From a bacterium (GTDB lineage Bacteria; 4484-113; JAFGCY01): DNA of 48,713 nucleotides. The notes under the pieces are model-generated. The model was given only the letters and a program-made list of their open reading frames with translations. It had not been told where the DNA came from and searched no databases. This document shows, one piece after another, positions 15,698 to 23,762 of the stretch; within the stretch, counting starts at the first letter, position 1; every line of letters starts with the position of its first letter. Made by a program: the position numbers and the translations under genes. The DNA lies in NCBI GenBank assembly GCA_020849855.1, contig JADZFO010000028.1:1-48713 (forward strand), written 5' to 3'.

Positions 15698-17476
15698 CTA
15701 GCCCTGGCCGCCGCCAACGTTACCGGAATCGTCAAAGGCCTGATTGATGATCAGGTTGACTTCCTTCACCGCGCCGGGGCCAACGCTGAAACGGCGCTCC
15801 GTGGGCTCAAAGAGGGCCAGCTGGCCGCTGTCGATCGATTCCGCAAAGGTGTGGATGATCACTTCACCGGCCGGGACGACCATCATGTAACGGTGATCGG
15901 GGTTAACCAGTTCGCTGCGGATGAAGGGGTCTTCAAGCGGCGCACGGTAAAGAGTGTTGCCGTCAACATCTTCAAAGGTCGCGTCCACATCCGGGTCAGG
16001 GAAGGAACCGCCGAAGAAGAGCTGGGGCACCTCAATGCCGAAGTACAGGTCGATGTCCACCTCGATGATGTCATCGACGCCGCCGTTGCCGCCAGTGGAG
16101 TTCTGGTTTTGGATCGTCACGGTCGGGTTGAAGTTGGTCACCGAACCGTAGATCAGGGCGCAGGGCAGGCGGCTGATGTCACGCAGGAAGGGCGCACCGG
16201 TGCTGGCGCCATAGGGGTACATGGTCATCAGCTGGTCGAACTCCTGCGAATCATCCGGCTCGCGCAGGTTGGTCGGCGGGAGCGGGCGGGAGTAATCGAT
16301 GCCGCGGATGAACTTGTTGACCAGGCCGTTGCCACGGAAGATCAGGGTCACCTGATCGTTGATGGTGAAGCCGAGGTCGGTGTAGTTCGCGGTGGATGTG
16401 ATCACCGAGGCCCGGTTGTCGGTCAGGCCGTGGTTGGTGAACAGCATCTTGTGGTTCATCGTGTTGTAGTTAGCAAACTGACCGCCGGAAGCCGGGTTGC
16501 CGGAGTCAATCAGCCCGTTGATGTACAGAGGGCCACCGGTCGGCGTCGTCAGATAATCAACGAAGGCGAGGTAAACCTGGTTCTCCTCGTCGTCACCCAG
16601 GAAGGCGACATCGTTGAACAGGCCGGCCATGGTGTTGTCCGCGCTGCTGCCAAGCCAGCTGAGCATGAAGTTTGCCAGGGCGAAGTCCTTGTACTGCTGG
16701 GCGGCGAAGATCACATTGTTGGAACTCTGGATCTCGTTCTGGATCAGCTCGCGGGTGCGGTCCGTGGGGCCGAAGTAGACCTCCAGGGTGCCGCGGCCGC
16801 CGCCGACCAGGAAGCTGTGCTGGGTGTCATCACGCTTGTGGACGCCGAAGTTGCCCTCGACGAACATCTGGTTGAACTGATTGGTGAAGGCCGCGGCCAC
16901 ACCGGTGTTCAGGATGTTGATGACGTCACCAAAGGTGCTTTCGGCACCCGAGCTTTCCCAGTTGTAGGAACCGGTCACCACACGGGCCTGGTCAATGACC
17001 AGGAAGCGGCTCTGCATCAGGCGCGGCTCGCCTTCCTCATCCGTGCGGATCTCCAGGTTGCCACCGTTAAGGGTCGTGTCCTCAAGCTGATTGTAGAAAG
17101 CCTTGTAGACCGGGTCGTCATAGAAGGCCTTCTCAGTCACGATACGGACGTTGACACCGCTGCGGGCTTCGTTCAGCAGCGCCTCGACGATCGCCTGACG
17201 ATCAATCCGGGTCACGGCGACATCCAGTGTGGACGTTGCCGAGGCAATCAGATTGAAGATCGGATCCGAGTCGAGGTTCTCTGCGCTGAGCGAGCCAGTG
17301 CGGAACAGGTGGTCGACCGTCTGAACCTGAATCTCTGGAATCAGATCTTCAGGGTTAGTCGTTGACACCGGCGGCGTGGTGGAACCACCGTCCCCACCAC
17401 CGCAGGATACCAACGCCAAAAGTGAACCCGCGCACAACGCAAGCGCAGTGCGCGCCAGGATTCCATAGGTTTGCAC
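15698..17476 (-). CDS. Lipoprotein with a degenerate phospholipase D fold
   Basis: 592 aa; GTG start confirmed by GGAGG six bases upstream. Lipobox LVSC (Cys25). Two PLD-like half-sites are recognisable by context: residues 154-172 MQSRFLVIDQARVVTGSYNW and 340-348 MNHKMLFTN followed by SVITSTANYTDLGF. In active enzymes each has H-x-K-x4-D; here the positions read Q155-x-R157-x4-D162 and N341-x-K343-x4-N348, so both catalytic histidines are missing. It is therefore likely a non-catalytic PLD-fold binding protein. It leads the operon and has a good promoter. Phosphatidyl transfer activity should not be assumed. Confidence 0.78.
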   Translation of the reverse strand: MQTYGILARTALALCAGSLLALVSCGGGDGGSTTPPVSTTNPEDLIPEIQVQTVDHLFRTGSLSAENLDSDPIFNLIASATSTLDVAVTRIDRQAIVEALLNEARSGVNVRIVTEKAFYDDPVYKAFYNQLEDTTLNGGNLEIRTDEEGEPRLMQSRFLVIDQARVVTGSYNWESSGAESTFGDVINILNTGVAAAFTNQFNQMFVEGNFGVHKRDDTQHSFLVGGGRGTLEVYFGPTDRTRELIQNEIQSSNNVIFAAQQYKDFALANFMLSWLGSSADNTMAGLFNDVAFLGDDEENQVYLAFVDYLTTPTGGPLYINGLIDSGNPASGGQFANYNTMNHKMLFTNHGLTDNRASVITSTANYTDLGFTINDQVTLIFRGNGLVNKFIRGIDYSRPLPPTNLREPDDSQEFDQLMTMYPYGASTGAPFLRDISRLPCALIYGSVTNFNPTVTIQNQNSTGGNGGVDDIIEVDIDLYFGIEVPQLFFGGSFPDPDVDATFEDVDGNTLYRAPLEDPFIRSELVNPDHRYMMVVPAGEVIIHTFAESIDSGQLALFEPTERRFSVGPGAVKEVNLIINQAFDDSGNVGGGQG

Positions 17477-17508
17477 CTTGTTCCTCCGGCTTGTGTGAAT
17501 AACTACCT

Positions 17509-17538
17509 ATTATCCGACGGAGAGCGATTTACTGTCAA
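17509..17538 (-). promoter_or_regulatory. Sigma70 promoter of the PLD/NHL lipoprotein operon
   Basis: On the minus strand: perfect TTGACA (17538-17533), 18-bp spacer, GATAAT (17514-17509, 5/6). The start of transcription near 17502 leaves a ~26-nt leader with GGAGG. 17539-17705 shows nothing else convincing. Confidence 0.75.
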
Positions 17539-17705
17539 GTTTGCCAGTTAGCCCGTTCGCTCCCCTGCTACCCACGCTTGATTGCCCACTTTATCTTACC
17601 CATCGGAGCGCTGGCTGCAGCACCCCGCGCAGGCACTTATCCCAAAATGAATGAGCCCGCATCAGCCCTGGCGGCAACGGCTGTTGTGCAGACTTTTGCC
17701 CCTTT

Positions 17706-18593
17706 TTACTGGGCTGCGCCTGAGCGCAGATAACGGCAGTATTCCTCCAGACCCTGGCGCGCCGGAAAATTGGCCACAAGCCGGCTGACCCGCTCAATTT
17801 CGCTGCCCAGCACACTGTGGCGGGGCCGTGGAGTGGGGTCGCCGTAGTCTTCGCTGCTGACCGCCTGGATCAGATTCTGGTTAAAGCCGGCGACTTCGGC
17901 CAGCTCGCGGGCCCAGCCATACCAGCTGTTGGCCCCGGCGGAGCTCAGATGGACCAGCCGCGGCAGGCCCTCTTCCGACCCCTGCAGGCTAAACAGCATC
18001 TGCGCCAGATGCGGCGCATAGCTGACGGCGGTCCACTGGTCCTGCACCACCGCCAGGCTGCGGCCGGCCTGCATGCCCTCATAGATTGCGCGGAAAAAGC
18101 AGCGCTCGGTCTGGCCATCCCGGCGCGGCCCGAACACCCCACTGATCCTGACCACATGACCGCGGCCATACTCCAGCACCAGCGGCTCAATTATTGCTTT
18201 GGACGCACCATAGACATTAATAGGCGCTGTCGCCTCGCTCTCCAGGCGCAGGCCGGGCCGTCTCCCGGAAAAGACGTAGTCCGTGGAAAAGAAGACCAGC
18301 GCGGCATCCACAGCCTCCGCCGCCTGCAGCACGTTCACAGTTCCGTTGGAGTTCACTTCCGTGGTCTGCGCGCTGTGGCTCTCACACCAGCCGACCCGGG
18401 TTATCGCCGCCGTATGCAGGATCAGCTCCGGCTGCCAGGCTCTGGCCAGTTCCAACACCGCCAGGGCATCACAGACATCCAGCTGCGCGTGCGACATTGC
18501 GCGGACCTCATGGCCCTGCTGCCGGGCCTCAAGTTCCAGCGCCGAGCCAAGCTGGCCCGTGCCGGTAATCAGAATGCGCTGCGCCGCCACCAC
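17706..18593 (-). CDS. RmlD-like NAD(P)-dependent sugar-nucleotide reductase
   Basis: Short-chain/extended SDR enzyme resembling dTDP-4-dehydrorhamnose reductase, which makes dTDP-L-rhamnose for cell-surface glycans. Visible: nucleotide-binding GTGQLG (residues 11-16), HTAAITRV, FFSTDYVFSG (101-110) with the catalytic Thr/Asp region, and Y128-GAS-K132. 295 aa, family length. No rmlABC genes are nearby, so another sugar or the methionine adenosyltransferase regulatory subunit-like subfamily remains possible. Start: GTG 18593 or the adjacent GTG 18590, which lies 6 nt after TAGAAT. Confidence 0.82.
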   Translation of the reverse strand: MVAAQRILITGTGQLGSALELEARQQGHEVRAMSHAQLDVCDALAVLELARAWQPELILHTAAITRVGWCESHSAQTTEVNSNGTVNVLQAAEAVDAALVFFSTDYVFSGRRPGLRLESEATAPINVYGASKAIIEPLVLEYGRGHVVRISGVFGPRRDGQTERCFFRAIYEGMQAGRSLAVVQDQWTAVSYAPHLAQMLFSLQGSEEGLPRLVHLSSAGANSWYGWARELAEVAGFNQNLIQAVSSEDYGDPTPRPRHSVLGSEIERVSRLVANFPARQGLEEYCRYLRSGAAQ

Positions 18594-18596
18594 TGG

Positions 18597-18602
18597 ATTC
18601 TA
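18597..18602 (-). promoter_or_regulatory. Leaderless-type -10 box
   Basis: TAGAAT, 3 nt before GTG 18593 and 6 nt before GTG 18590; the spacing argues for the second GTG. Confidence 0.45.
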
Positions 18603-18620
18603 GTATGACCCGCCAGAGGC

Positions 18621-18649
18621 TTGTACTGCAAATGAGAAGGCGTTATCAT
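18621..18649 (+). promoter_or_regulatory. Promoter of znuA
   Basis: TTGTAC, 17-bp spacer, TATCAT (5/6) ending 6 nt before ATG 18656; a leaderless transcript is expected. Overlaps the Zur-like palindrome. Confidence 0.5.
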
Positions 18650-18650
18650 T
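18631..18650 (+). promoter_or_regulatory. Zur-like operator
   Basis: AATGAGAAGGCGTTATCATT is a 20-bp inverted repeat with 8 of 10 base pairs symmetric (AATGAnAAnGC half). It resembles Fur-family Zur boxes (TGATAAC-GTTATCA type) and covers the -10 box of the zinc importer genes, where zinc-loaded Zur would block transcription. Confidence 0.55.
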
Positions 18651-18655
18651 AATGT

Positions 18656-19585
18656 ATGCACAAGCGTGGATTCCAACATGCAACTTCAAGCAGCATATGG
18701 CAGTTCCGCCGGCTCCTGGCCGCTGTCAGCCTTATTGGCGCCAGCCTCTGTCTCAGCGCCTGCCCGGCGGGAGAGTCCGGGGACACGGCCGCCGGCAAGG
18801 GAAAGGGCAGCGCCGCCGGGCAGAGTGGCGCCGGTGCTGAAGCACCGCACTATGTTGTCACGGTCAAGCCCCTGGAGCTGATCCTGGGCCGCCTCTGCGA
18901 GGGCCGGGCGACGGTCAGCACTCTGCTGGAAGCCGGCGCCAACAGTCACACCTTTGACCCCGCTCCGTCTGACGTGCAGGCCATCGCCGAGGCCGGCGCA
19001 TTCATCTGGGTCGGCGAGGCCTATGACGGCTGGGCGGCTGATTTTGAGAACGCGAACAGCATTTCACTGCTGGGCCTGCTGCCGGCCGACATGCTGTCCC
19101 CCCTGCCTGAGCATGGCGAGTGGCTGCCCCACGATGATCATTCCGGTCCCGGACATGCGGAGCACTCTGAGCCCTCCGAGGATGCACACGCTGAAACGCA
19201 TGAGCACGCCGAGGGTGATCACGGGCATGAACATGCCGAGGGTGATCACGGGCATGAGCACGCCGAGGGCGATCACGGGCATGAACATGCCGAAGCCGGG
19301 CATGGCCACGCTCATGCTGAAGCCGGCCACGCTCACGATCATGGAGAGCTACCTGATCCGCATTTCTACACCGACCCGCTGCTGGTCAAGGCTCTGCTGG
19401 AGCCGCTGAGCCAGCGCCTGGCGCAGATCGATCCCGGCGGCGCCGCCCTGTACCAGCAGAATGCCGCGGCCTTCGCGCAGCAGCTGGATACGCTGGACGC
19501 CGCGCTGCGCGAGCGCATGGCGCCCTGCGCCGGGGCGCCGGTCCTGATGTTCCACCCTTCCTTTGTCTACGTCCTCAAGCGCTAG
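18656..19585 (+). CDS. znuA: Zinc ABC transporter substrate-binding lipoprotein, reading frame interrupted by amber codon
   Basis: Captures Zn(II) outside the inner membrane and hands it to ZnuB. Lipobox LSAC (Cys36), zinc ligand region GANSHTFDP (His98), a His/Asp/Glu-rich loop (about 159-230) with three exact-phase copies of HEHAEGDHG, PHFYTDP (His236) and LMFHPSF (His300). Codon 310 is TAG, but the same frame continues for 103 codons with family-like sequence (GLQYAGSIEPFPGKEPTP, see 19586-19897). The position corresponds to the Tyr of RYGL in relatives, one base from TAC. As written the protein lacks the last zinc ligand and the C-terminal lobe. Either a nonsense mutation, an assembly error or readthrough. 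Confidence 0.85.
   Translation: MHKRGFQHATSSSIWQFRRLLAAVSLIGASLCLSACPAGESGDTAAGKGKGSAAGQSGAGAEAPHYVVTVKPLELILGRLCEGRATVSTLLEAGANSHTFDPAPSDVQAIAEAGAFIWVGEAYDGWAADFENANSISLLGLLPADMLSPLPEHGEWLPHDDHSGPGHAEHSEPSEDAHAETHEHAEGDHGHEHAEGDHGHEHAEGDHGHEHAEAGHGHAHAEAGHAHDHGELPDPHFYTDPLLVKALLEPLSQRLAQIDPGGAALYQQNAAAFAQQLDTLDAALRERMAPCAGAPVLMFHPSFVYVLKR
19202..19282 (+). repeat. Three 27-bp tandem repeats in znuA
   Basis: Near-identical units of GAGCACGCCGAGGGTGATCA plus CGGGCAT encode the His-rich HEHAEGDHG loop. Tandem nature makes loop length prone to change by slippage. Confidence 0.85.
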
Positions 19586-19897
19586 GGCCTGCAGTATGCC
19601 GGCTCCATCGAGCCCTTCCCGGGCAAGGAGCCCACGCCCCGCGACCTGCAGAAGCTGGCGGAGCAGCTTAAGGCGAGCGGCGCCAGGGCTGTGTTCAGCG
19701 AGACTCTTCTCCCGGCAGCGCCGGCGGAGGCCCTGGCCGAGGCCATCTCCGTGCCAGTGGTAGAGCTGGACCCGGCCTGCGGCAACTCCGGGCGGGACTA
19801 TCGCGACTATGAGGACTGGCTGAACTACAACGCCGGCCTGATCCTGGACGCGCTGACTCCGGCTTCTTCCGCCGCGCCGGCCGCTGCATCGCATTGA
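19586..19897 (+). pseudogene. znuA: znuA 3' part, in frame beyond the amber codon
   Basis: 103 codons in the same frame as 18656-19585, ending at TGA 19895-19897. They encode the ZnuA C-terminal lobe: IEPFPGKEPTPRDLQKLAEQ, then AVFSET (counterpart of the V-F-x-E segment), then VVELDP (last zinc ligand region) and YNAGLILDAL. No frameshift and no loss of codon bias after the stop, so inactivation, if real, is recent. Confidence 0.8.
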
Positions 19898-19902
19898 TAA
19901 CG

Positions 19903-19908
19903 TAAACT
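19903..19908 (+). promoter_or_regulatory. Possible leaderless-type -10 box for znuC
   Basis: TAAACT, 8 nt before GTG 19917. Weak (4/6); znuC may simply be read from the znuA promoter. Confidence 0.25.
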
Positions 19909-19916
19909 CATTAGCA

Positions 19917-20735
19917 GTGGAAGCCAATAACCCCGCCTCCTTAGCGCCGGCCCTGCGCGCCAGCGGCCTGAGCCTGCGGCTCGGCACGCAGCTTGTGCTT
20001 GAGGATCTTGCGCTGGAAGTGCCGCGCGGCAGCTTCTGCGCAGTGCTGGGCCCCAACGGCGGAGGCAAGAGCTCCCTGCTCAAGCTGATCCTCGGCCTGC
20101 ACCAGCAGGACAGTGGCAGTCTGGAAGTCTTCGGCGAGCCGGCTCCCGCGCGGCATGTGCGCATCGGCTATGTACCGCAGGCCAAGACCCTTGACCGCAG
20201 CTTCCCGGCCCAGGCCCTGGAGCTGGTTGTCTCCGGCCTCAGCCGCTCCTGGCCCTGGCGTATCAGCCCGTCCCAGCGGCAGGCGGCGATGCAGGCCCTG
20301 CAGCAGGCCGGCGCACTTGAACTGTCCGAGCGGCAGATCAGCGTGCTCAGCGGCGGCGAACTGCAGCGGGTCTACCTGGCCCGGGCCCTCGCCCGCCAGC
20401 CCGAGCTGATCCTGCTGGATGAACCGGCGGCCGGCATTGATGCCGCTGGCGAGCACGACATGTACCACGTCCTGGAGTCCTGGCAGCACGCATCCGGGGC
20501 CACAGTGCTGATGGTCACGCACGACTGGGGCGCGGCTTTCCACCACGCCAGCCTGGCCCTGGTTCTCAGCCGCCGCCTGCTGGCCAGCGGCCCGCCCCAG
20601 CAGGTGCTCAGCGATGAGACCCTGCGCCTGGCCTTTGGCCACCATGGCCACAGCCACAGCATGAGCTGGCACGCGCCGCACAGCCACCCGCCGCACAACC
20701 CCGCCCCGCGGCCGCCGGAGGCGCCGCATGCCTGA
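19917..20735 (+). CDS. znuC: Zinc ABC transporter ATP-binding protein
   Basis: Cytoplasmic ATPase of the ZnuABC importer. Walker A GPNGGGKS (45-52), Q-loop in GYVPQAK, ABC signature LSGGE (144-148), Walker B ILLDEP (165-170), H-loop VTHDW. The C-terminal ~30 residues are His/Pro-rich (HHGHSHSMSWHAPHSHPPH), a feature shared with zinc-handling proteins and supporting zinc over manganese as substrate. GTG start; 20 bp after the znuA 3' end. 272 aa. Stop overlaps the znuB start by 8 bp. Confidence 0.9.
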   Translation: MEANNPASLAPALRASGLSLRLGTQLVLEDLALEVPRGSFCAVLGPNGGGKSSLLKLILGLHQQDSGSLEVFGEPAPARHVRIGYVPQAKTLDRSFPAQALELVVSGLSRSWPWRISPSQRQAAMQALQQAGALELSERQISVLSGGELQRVYLARALARQPELILLDEPAAGIDAAGEHDMYHVLESWQHASGATVLMVTHDWGAAFHHASLALVLSRRLLASGPPQQVLSDETLRLAFGHHGHSHSMSWHAPHSHPPHNPAPRPPEAPHA

Positions 20736-21558
20736 GCTCCTGGACGCCCTCAGCCTGCCTTTCTTCCAGCGCGCGCTGCTGGCGGGCAGCATGCTTGGCG
20801 CGGCCCTGAGCTATTTTGGTGTTTTCATCGTCCAGCGCGGGATGGCCTTCATGGGCGACGGTCTGGCGCATGCCGCCTTTGGCGGTGTGGCTCTCGGACT
20901 GCTGCTGGGCTGGGAGCCGCTTTATATCGCCCTGCCCTTTACTCTGCTCGCGGCACTTGGCATAAGCTGGCTGCGCGAGCGCAGCCGCCTGGGCAACGAC
21001 ACCACCATCGGCATCATCTTCGCCCTCGCGGTGGCTCTTGGCATCGTCTTTCTCAGCCAGAAGTCCGGCTACAGCGTGGATGCCATGACCTATCTCTTCG
21101 GCTCCATCCTGGCAGTGAGCCGCACGGATATCTGGGCCAGCGCAGCCGTGCTGCTGCTGGCGCTGCTCAGCCTGCCGCTCTGGGGCCGCCTGGCCTATGC
21201 CAGCTTCGACCGCGAAAGCGCGCAGGCGGACGGACTGCCCCTGCGCCTGCATGACGGCCTGCTGCTTGCTCTGCTGGCGCTCAGCATCGTTGTCGCGGTG
21301 AAGATCATCGGCGTGATCCTGCTCAGCGCCTTCCTGGTCATCCCCGCCGCTTCAGCGCGGCTGCTGGCCGGCCGCTTCTCGGCCATGTCCTTGTCTGCGG
21401 TGCTGCTGGGCGCCGCCTGCTGCATCGCCGGCCTGCTGCTCAGCTATCTGCTCGACCTGCCCAGCGGGGCCGCCATCATCCTCACCCAGGTGGCGGTTTT
21501 CGCGCTTTGCCTGATCCTGCAGGGCCGAAACACAAGCACGCTGGCCAGGCCTGGTTAA
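20728..21558 (+). CDS. znuB: Zinc ABC transporter permease
   Basis: Integral membrane channel of the importer, ABC-3 family. 276 aa with about eight hydrophobic segments; conserved GDGLAHAAFGGVALG (residues ~47-61), GNDTTIGIIF and VVAVKIIGVILLSAFLVIPA are family hallmarks. ATG lies within the end of znuC (8-bp overlap), so translation is coupled. Its stop is shared with the convergent gene: bases TTAA at 21555-21558 provide TAA on both strands. Confidence 0.9.
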   Translation: MPELLDALSLPFFQRALLAGSMLGAALSYFGVFIVQRGMAFMGDGLAHAAFGGVALGLLLGWEPLYIALPFTLLAALGISWLRERSRLGNDTTIGIIFALAVALGIVFLSQKSGYSVDAMTYLFGSILAVSRTDIWASAAVLLLALLSLPLWGRLAYASFDRESAQADGLPLRLHDGLLLALLALSIVVAVKIIGVILLSAFLVIPAASARLLAGRFSAMSLSAVLLGAACCIAGLLLSYLLDLPSGAAIILTQVAVFALCLILQGRNTSTLARPG

Positions 21559-22283
21559 AGGTCTTCGAGGCTTGAGCTGGACGGCAGTGGCAGGGCCACG
21601 TCCATATAGACCACCTGCAGCTCATAGCTCGCCGTCGGCAGGCCCGGGCTTTCAGGCTGCATGCGCAGCTCACCATTTAAATAGACAATGAACTTGCCGT
21701 CTTTGCCGCTGTACAGCCGCTGGCCCGAGGTGTAGCCCACGCTGGGCTGGCCCTTTTCATCCACCTTGGGTTCAACCGGGGTCTTCTCGCCGCGGACCAG
21801 CTTGAAGCCGCTGCGCGCCAGGCCGGCCTCAACCTCGCTGACAACCGCGTTCCAGCCGCTCTCGTTGCTGAAGGGCTGCATCCATTGCACAGCGCCGCCG
21901 GCCCACTCCTCTGCCGTCCTTTCACCGGGCAGAGCCGTTGACCCGGCCGGCGGCAGTACATCCGGCAGCGGCCAACCGCGCGGCATCGCGAAGCCGTCAG
22001 GGCTGACGATGATCTCTGTGCCGGCCTTGCCGCTGATGTAGTCGGCGGCGCTGGGCTCAGCGCTGCCTGGCGCATCGGCTGCGGCGCCATCACCGGCGGC
22101 ACCTGAAGAGCCACTGCCCGATCCACCGCCGGCCGCACCCGCATCGCCGTCTTTCTTCGCCGGGCAGCCAGCCAGCAGGGCTGTTGCGAGCGCGGCCAGC
22201 AACAGACCGCAGATGGCAGAAAAGCCCGCCTTTCGCTTTGTACGCATATTCATACAGTTGTCCCGTTCAATCCCTTTGTTCAT
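21555..22283 (-). CDS. Lipoprotein of unknown function
   Basis: 242 aa. Signal peptide with textbook lipobox LLAGC, followed by a Gly/Ser/Ala-rich linker of about 40 residues and a compact ~150-residue domain (GFAMPRGWPLPDVLPPAG ... SYELQVVYMDVALP) that I do not recognise. ATG 22283 lies two bases after the stop of the upstream lipoprotein gene with GGAG inside that stop region; an inner ATG at 22253 gives a more typical signal peptide. Both genes share F-[KR]-[IL]-V-x-[GE] and similar final strands (YELQVVYM versus SFYTLMLE), so they may be distant relatives. Confidence 0.7.
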   Translation of the reverse strand: MNKGIERDNCMNMRTKRKAGFSAICGLLLAALATALLAGCPAKKDGDAGAAGGGSGSGSSGAAGDGAAADAPGSAEPSAADYISGKAGTEIIVSPDGFAMPRGWPLPDVLPPAGSTALPGERTAEEWAGGAVQWMQPFSNESGWNAVVSEVEAGLARSGFKLVRGEKTPVEPKVDEKGQPSVGYTSGQRLYSGKDGKFIVYLNGELRMQPESPGLPTASYELQVVYMDVALPLPSSSSLEDL

Positions 22284-22285
22284 AC

Positions 22286-22828
22286 CTACAGCTCCGGCCA
22301 GTCTTCGCTGGGCACCAGCGGCTCGTGCCGCTTCTCCAGCATCAGAGTATAGAAACTCTGGGGCAGCCCGCTCTGTTCGCTCGACTGCGGCAAAAGCTCA
22401 TACATCAGGCTAACCAGGTACAGCCCGTCGCTGCTGGCATAGACAGCCCGCTTGCTCGCCGGCCCCGCGCCGATGGGCGTGGCCTCCGGTGGCAGCTCCA
22501 CAATACGGAAGCCCAGCGGCCGCAGCTTCTTCTCGGTGAAAGCCTGCACCTCTGCCCAGTCCTGCGGACATTCAAAGAAGGCCGCGTACTGGTCCACCAC
22601 CCGTCCGTCCGGCAGGCTGTTTTCCTGCTCCACACGGCCCTCGAAGACCGCCGCCTCGCGCGGCAGGCCCAGCGGCGCCAGCGGCCACTGTTGCGGCAGG
22701 CGCGGGTCCGGCTTTGCCTGGAGGCCGGAGGCCCCGCGGCCGGGACAGGCCGTGCCCAGCAGCAGCAGCGCCAGCAGGGCCAGCGCGGACCAGAGCTTGC
22801 TTGCGGAACTTCTGCTCAGGCGCTTAAT
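22286..22828 (-). CDS. Lipoprotein with non-canonical start codon
   Basis: Only the last 115 codons begin with a usual start (GTG 22633), but the same frame extends upstream without stop through a clear signal peptide, KLWSALALLALLLLGTACPG, and then in-frame protein (QQWPLAPLGLPREAAVFEGR). Between the in-frame TAG at 22831-22829 and this peptide there is no ATG, GTG or TTG. Candidates are ATT 22828, giving an MKRLSRSS N-terminus, or CTG 22819, six bases after TAGATT. 180 aa from ATT. Function unknown; operon with the next lipoprotein. Confidence 0.6.
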   Translation of the reverse strand: MKRLSRSSASKLWSALALLALLLLGTACPGRGASGLQAKPDPRLPQQWPLAPLGLPREAAVFEGRVEQENSLPDGRVVDQYAAFFECPQDWAEVQAFTEKKLRPLGFRIVELPPEATPIGAGPASKRAVYASSDGLYLVSLMYELLPQSSEQSGLPQSFYTLMLEKRHEPLVPSEDWPEL

Positions 22829-22882
22829 CTAACACTAAGGCCGGGCTTCGGGAAGCCGCGCCACTTCGCAGGCTGACAGCGC

Positions 22883-22888
22883 TATGAT
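22883..22888 (+). promoter_or_regulatory. Leaderless-type -10 box
   Basis: TATGAT, 7 nt before ATG 22896. Confidence 0.4.
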
Positions 22889-22895
22889 CTGCCCC

Positions 22896-23705
22896 ATGGA
22901 GCCTGGCCTGCCCGACCTTCGATCAATCACGCCCACCCTCTGCGCCCTGCTGGGTATTGACCCGCCGGCCCTCGCCACCAGCCCGGCGCACGGAGCTGTG
23001 CTGGAGGAGTGGCAGCGCCAAGCAGGTGCGCGGCCCCTGCAGCGGATGCTGATCTTCGCTCCAGACGCCCTGGGCCGCTGGCTGCTTGAGAAGCACGCCG
23101 GAGACCTGCTGGATACAGTCCGCGCCTATGCGCCGGTGCAGATAAGCCTGCGCTCCGTCGTGCCGCCGGTCACACCGGTCTGCTTCTCCAGCATCTTCAC
23201 CGGCGCCGCGCCTGAGCAGCACGGGATCACGCGCTATGAGCGCCCCCTGCAGCGTACGGACTCCTTCTTCGATGCCCTCGTCCGCGCGGGCCGCAGCTGC
23301 GCCATCACGGCTGTCGTCGACTGCTCGATGGACATCATCTTCCGCGAGCGCGCCATCAGCTACTTCACCGAGCCGGATGACGCCTCAGTGGAGCAGCGCA
23401 CGCTGGAGCTGCTGCGCAGCGGCGAGCATCAGGTGCTGGTGGCCTACCAGCAGGAGCATGACGAATGGCTGCATAAGACCGAGGCCCAGAGCCCGCAGTG
23501 CCTGGCGGCCCTGCGCAGCCACATTGACAGCTTCTCCCGCCTCGCCGCACAGGCGGCGCAAAGCTGGGCCGGCCTCAACTGGGGCATCTGCTTCATCCCC
23601 GACCACGGCAGCCACATAGACCCGCAAAGCGGCCTTGGGACACATGGCGAGGATATTCCGGAAGACATGAATCTTTGGCACTTCTGGGGTATTCACTCCG
23701 GATGA
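22896..23705 (+). CDS. Type I phosphodiesterase / alkaline phosphatase superfamily protein
   Basis: Putative metal-dependent phosphatase or phosphodiesterase, cytoplasmic (no signal peptide). Motifs of the alkaline phosphatase superfamily: VVPPVTPVCFSSIFTGAAPE with the nucleophile Ser/Thr region, QHGI, and the metal site FIPDHGSH followed by GTHGED. 269 aa from ATG 22896, shorter than secreted NPP enzymes. The first N-terminal metal Asp is not evident, so full activity is uncertain. ATG 22896 preferred over 22884 because the latter lies inside the -10 box. Confidence 0.72.
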   Translation: MEPGLPDLRSITPTLCALLGIDPPALATSPAHGAVLEEWQRQAGARPLQRMLIFAPDALGRWLLEKHAGDLLDTVRAYAPVQISLRSVVPPVTPVCFSSIFTGAAPEQHGITRYERPLQRTDSFFDALVRAGRSCAITAVVDCSMDIIFRERAISYFTEPDDASVEQRTLELLRSGEHQVLVAYQQEHDEWLHKTEAQSPQCLAALRSHIDSFSRLAAQAAQSWAGLNWGICFIPDHGSHIDPQSGLGTHGEDIPEDMNLWHFWGIHSG

Positions 23706-23762
23706 AGTCCAGTTCTGCCTGAGCTGCGGCAGATCATTTTTCGGACTTCACAATAAGATCAA

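Noticed and set aside
13862..17365. A 1167-codon plus-strand open frame, and other long frames opposite aspA, the VIT/VWA gene and lnt
   Set aside because: They lie opposite well-supported genes, show Ala/Gly/His/Arg/Asp-rich shadow composition with no domains, and follow the third-base GC bias of the true strand.
15698..17476. Active phospholipase D
   Set aside because: Both catalytic histidines are absent at the expected positions.
19583..19585. Genome-wide amber recoding
   Set aside because: TAG is the apparent normal stop for clpP, kptA, copA and others at their conserved ends.
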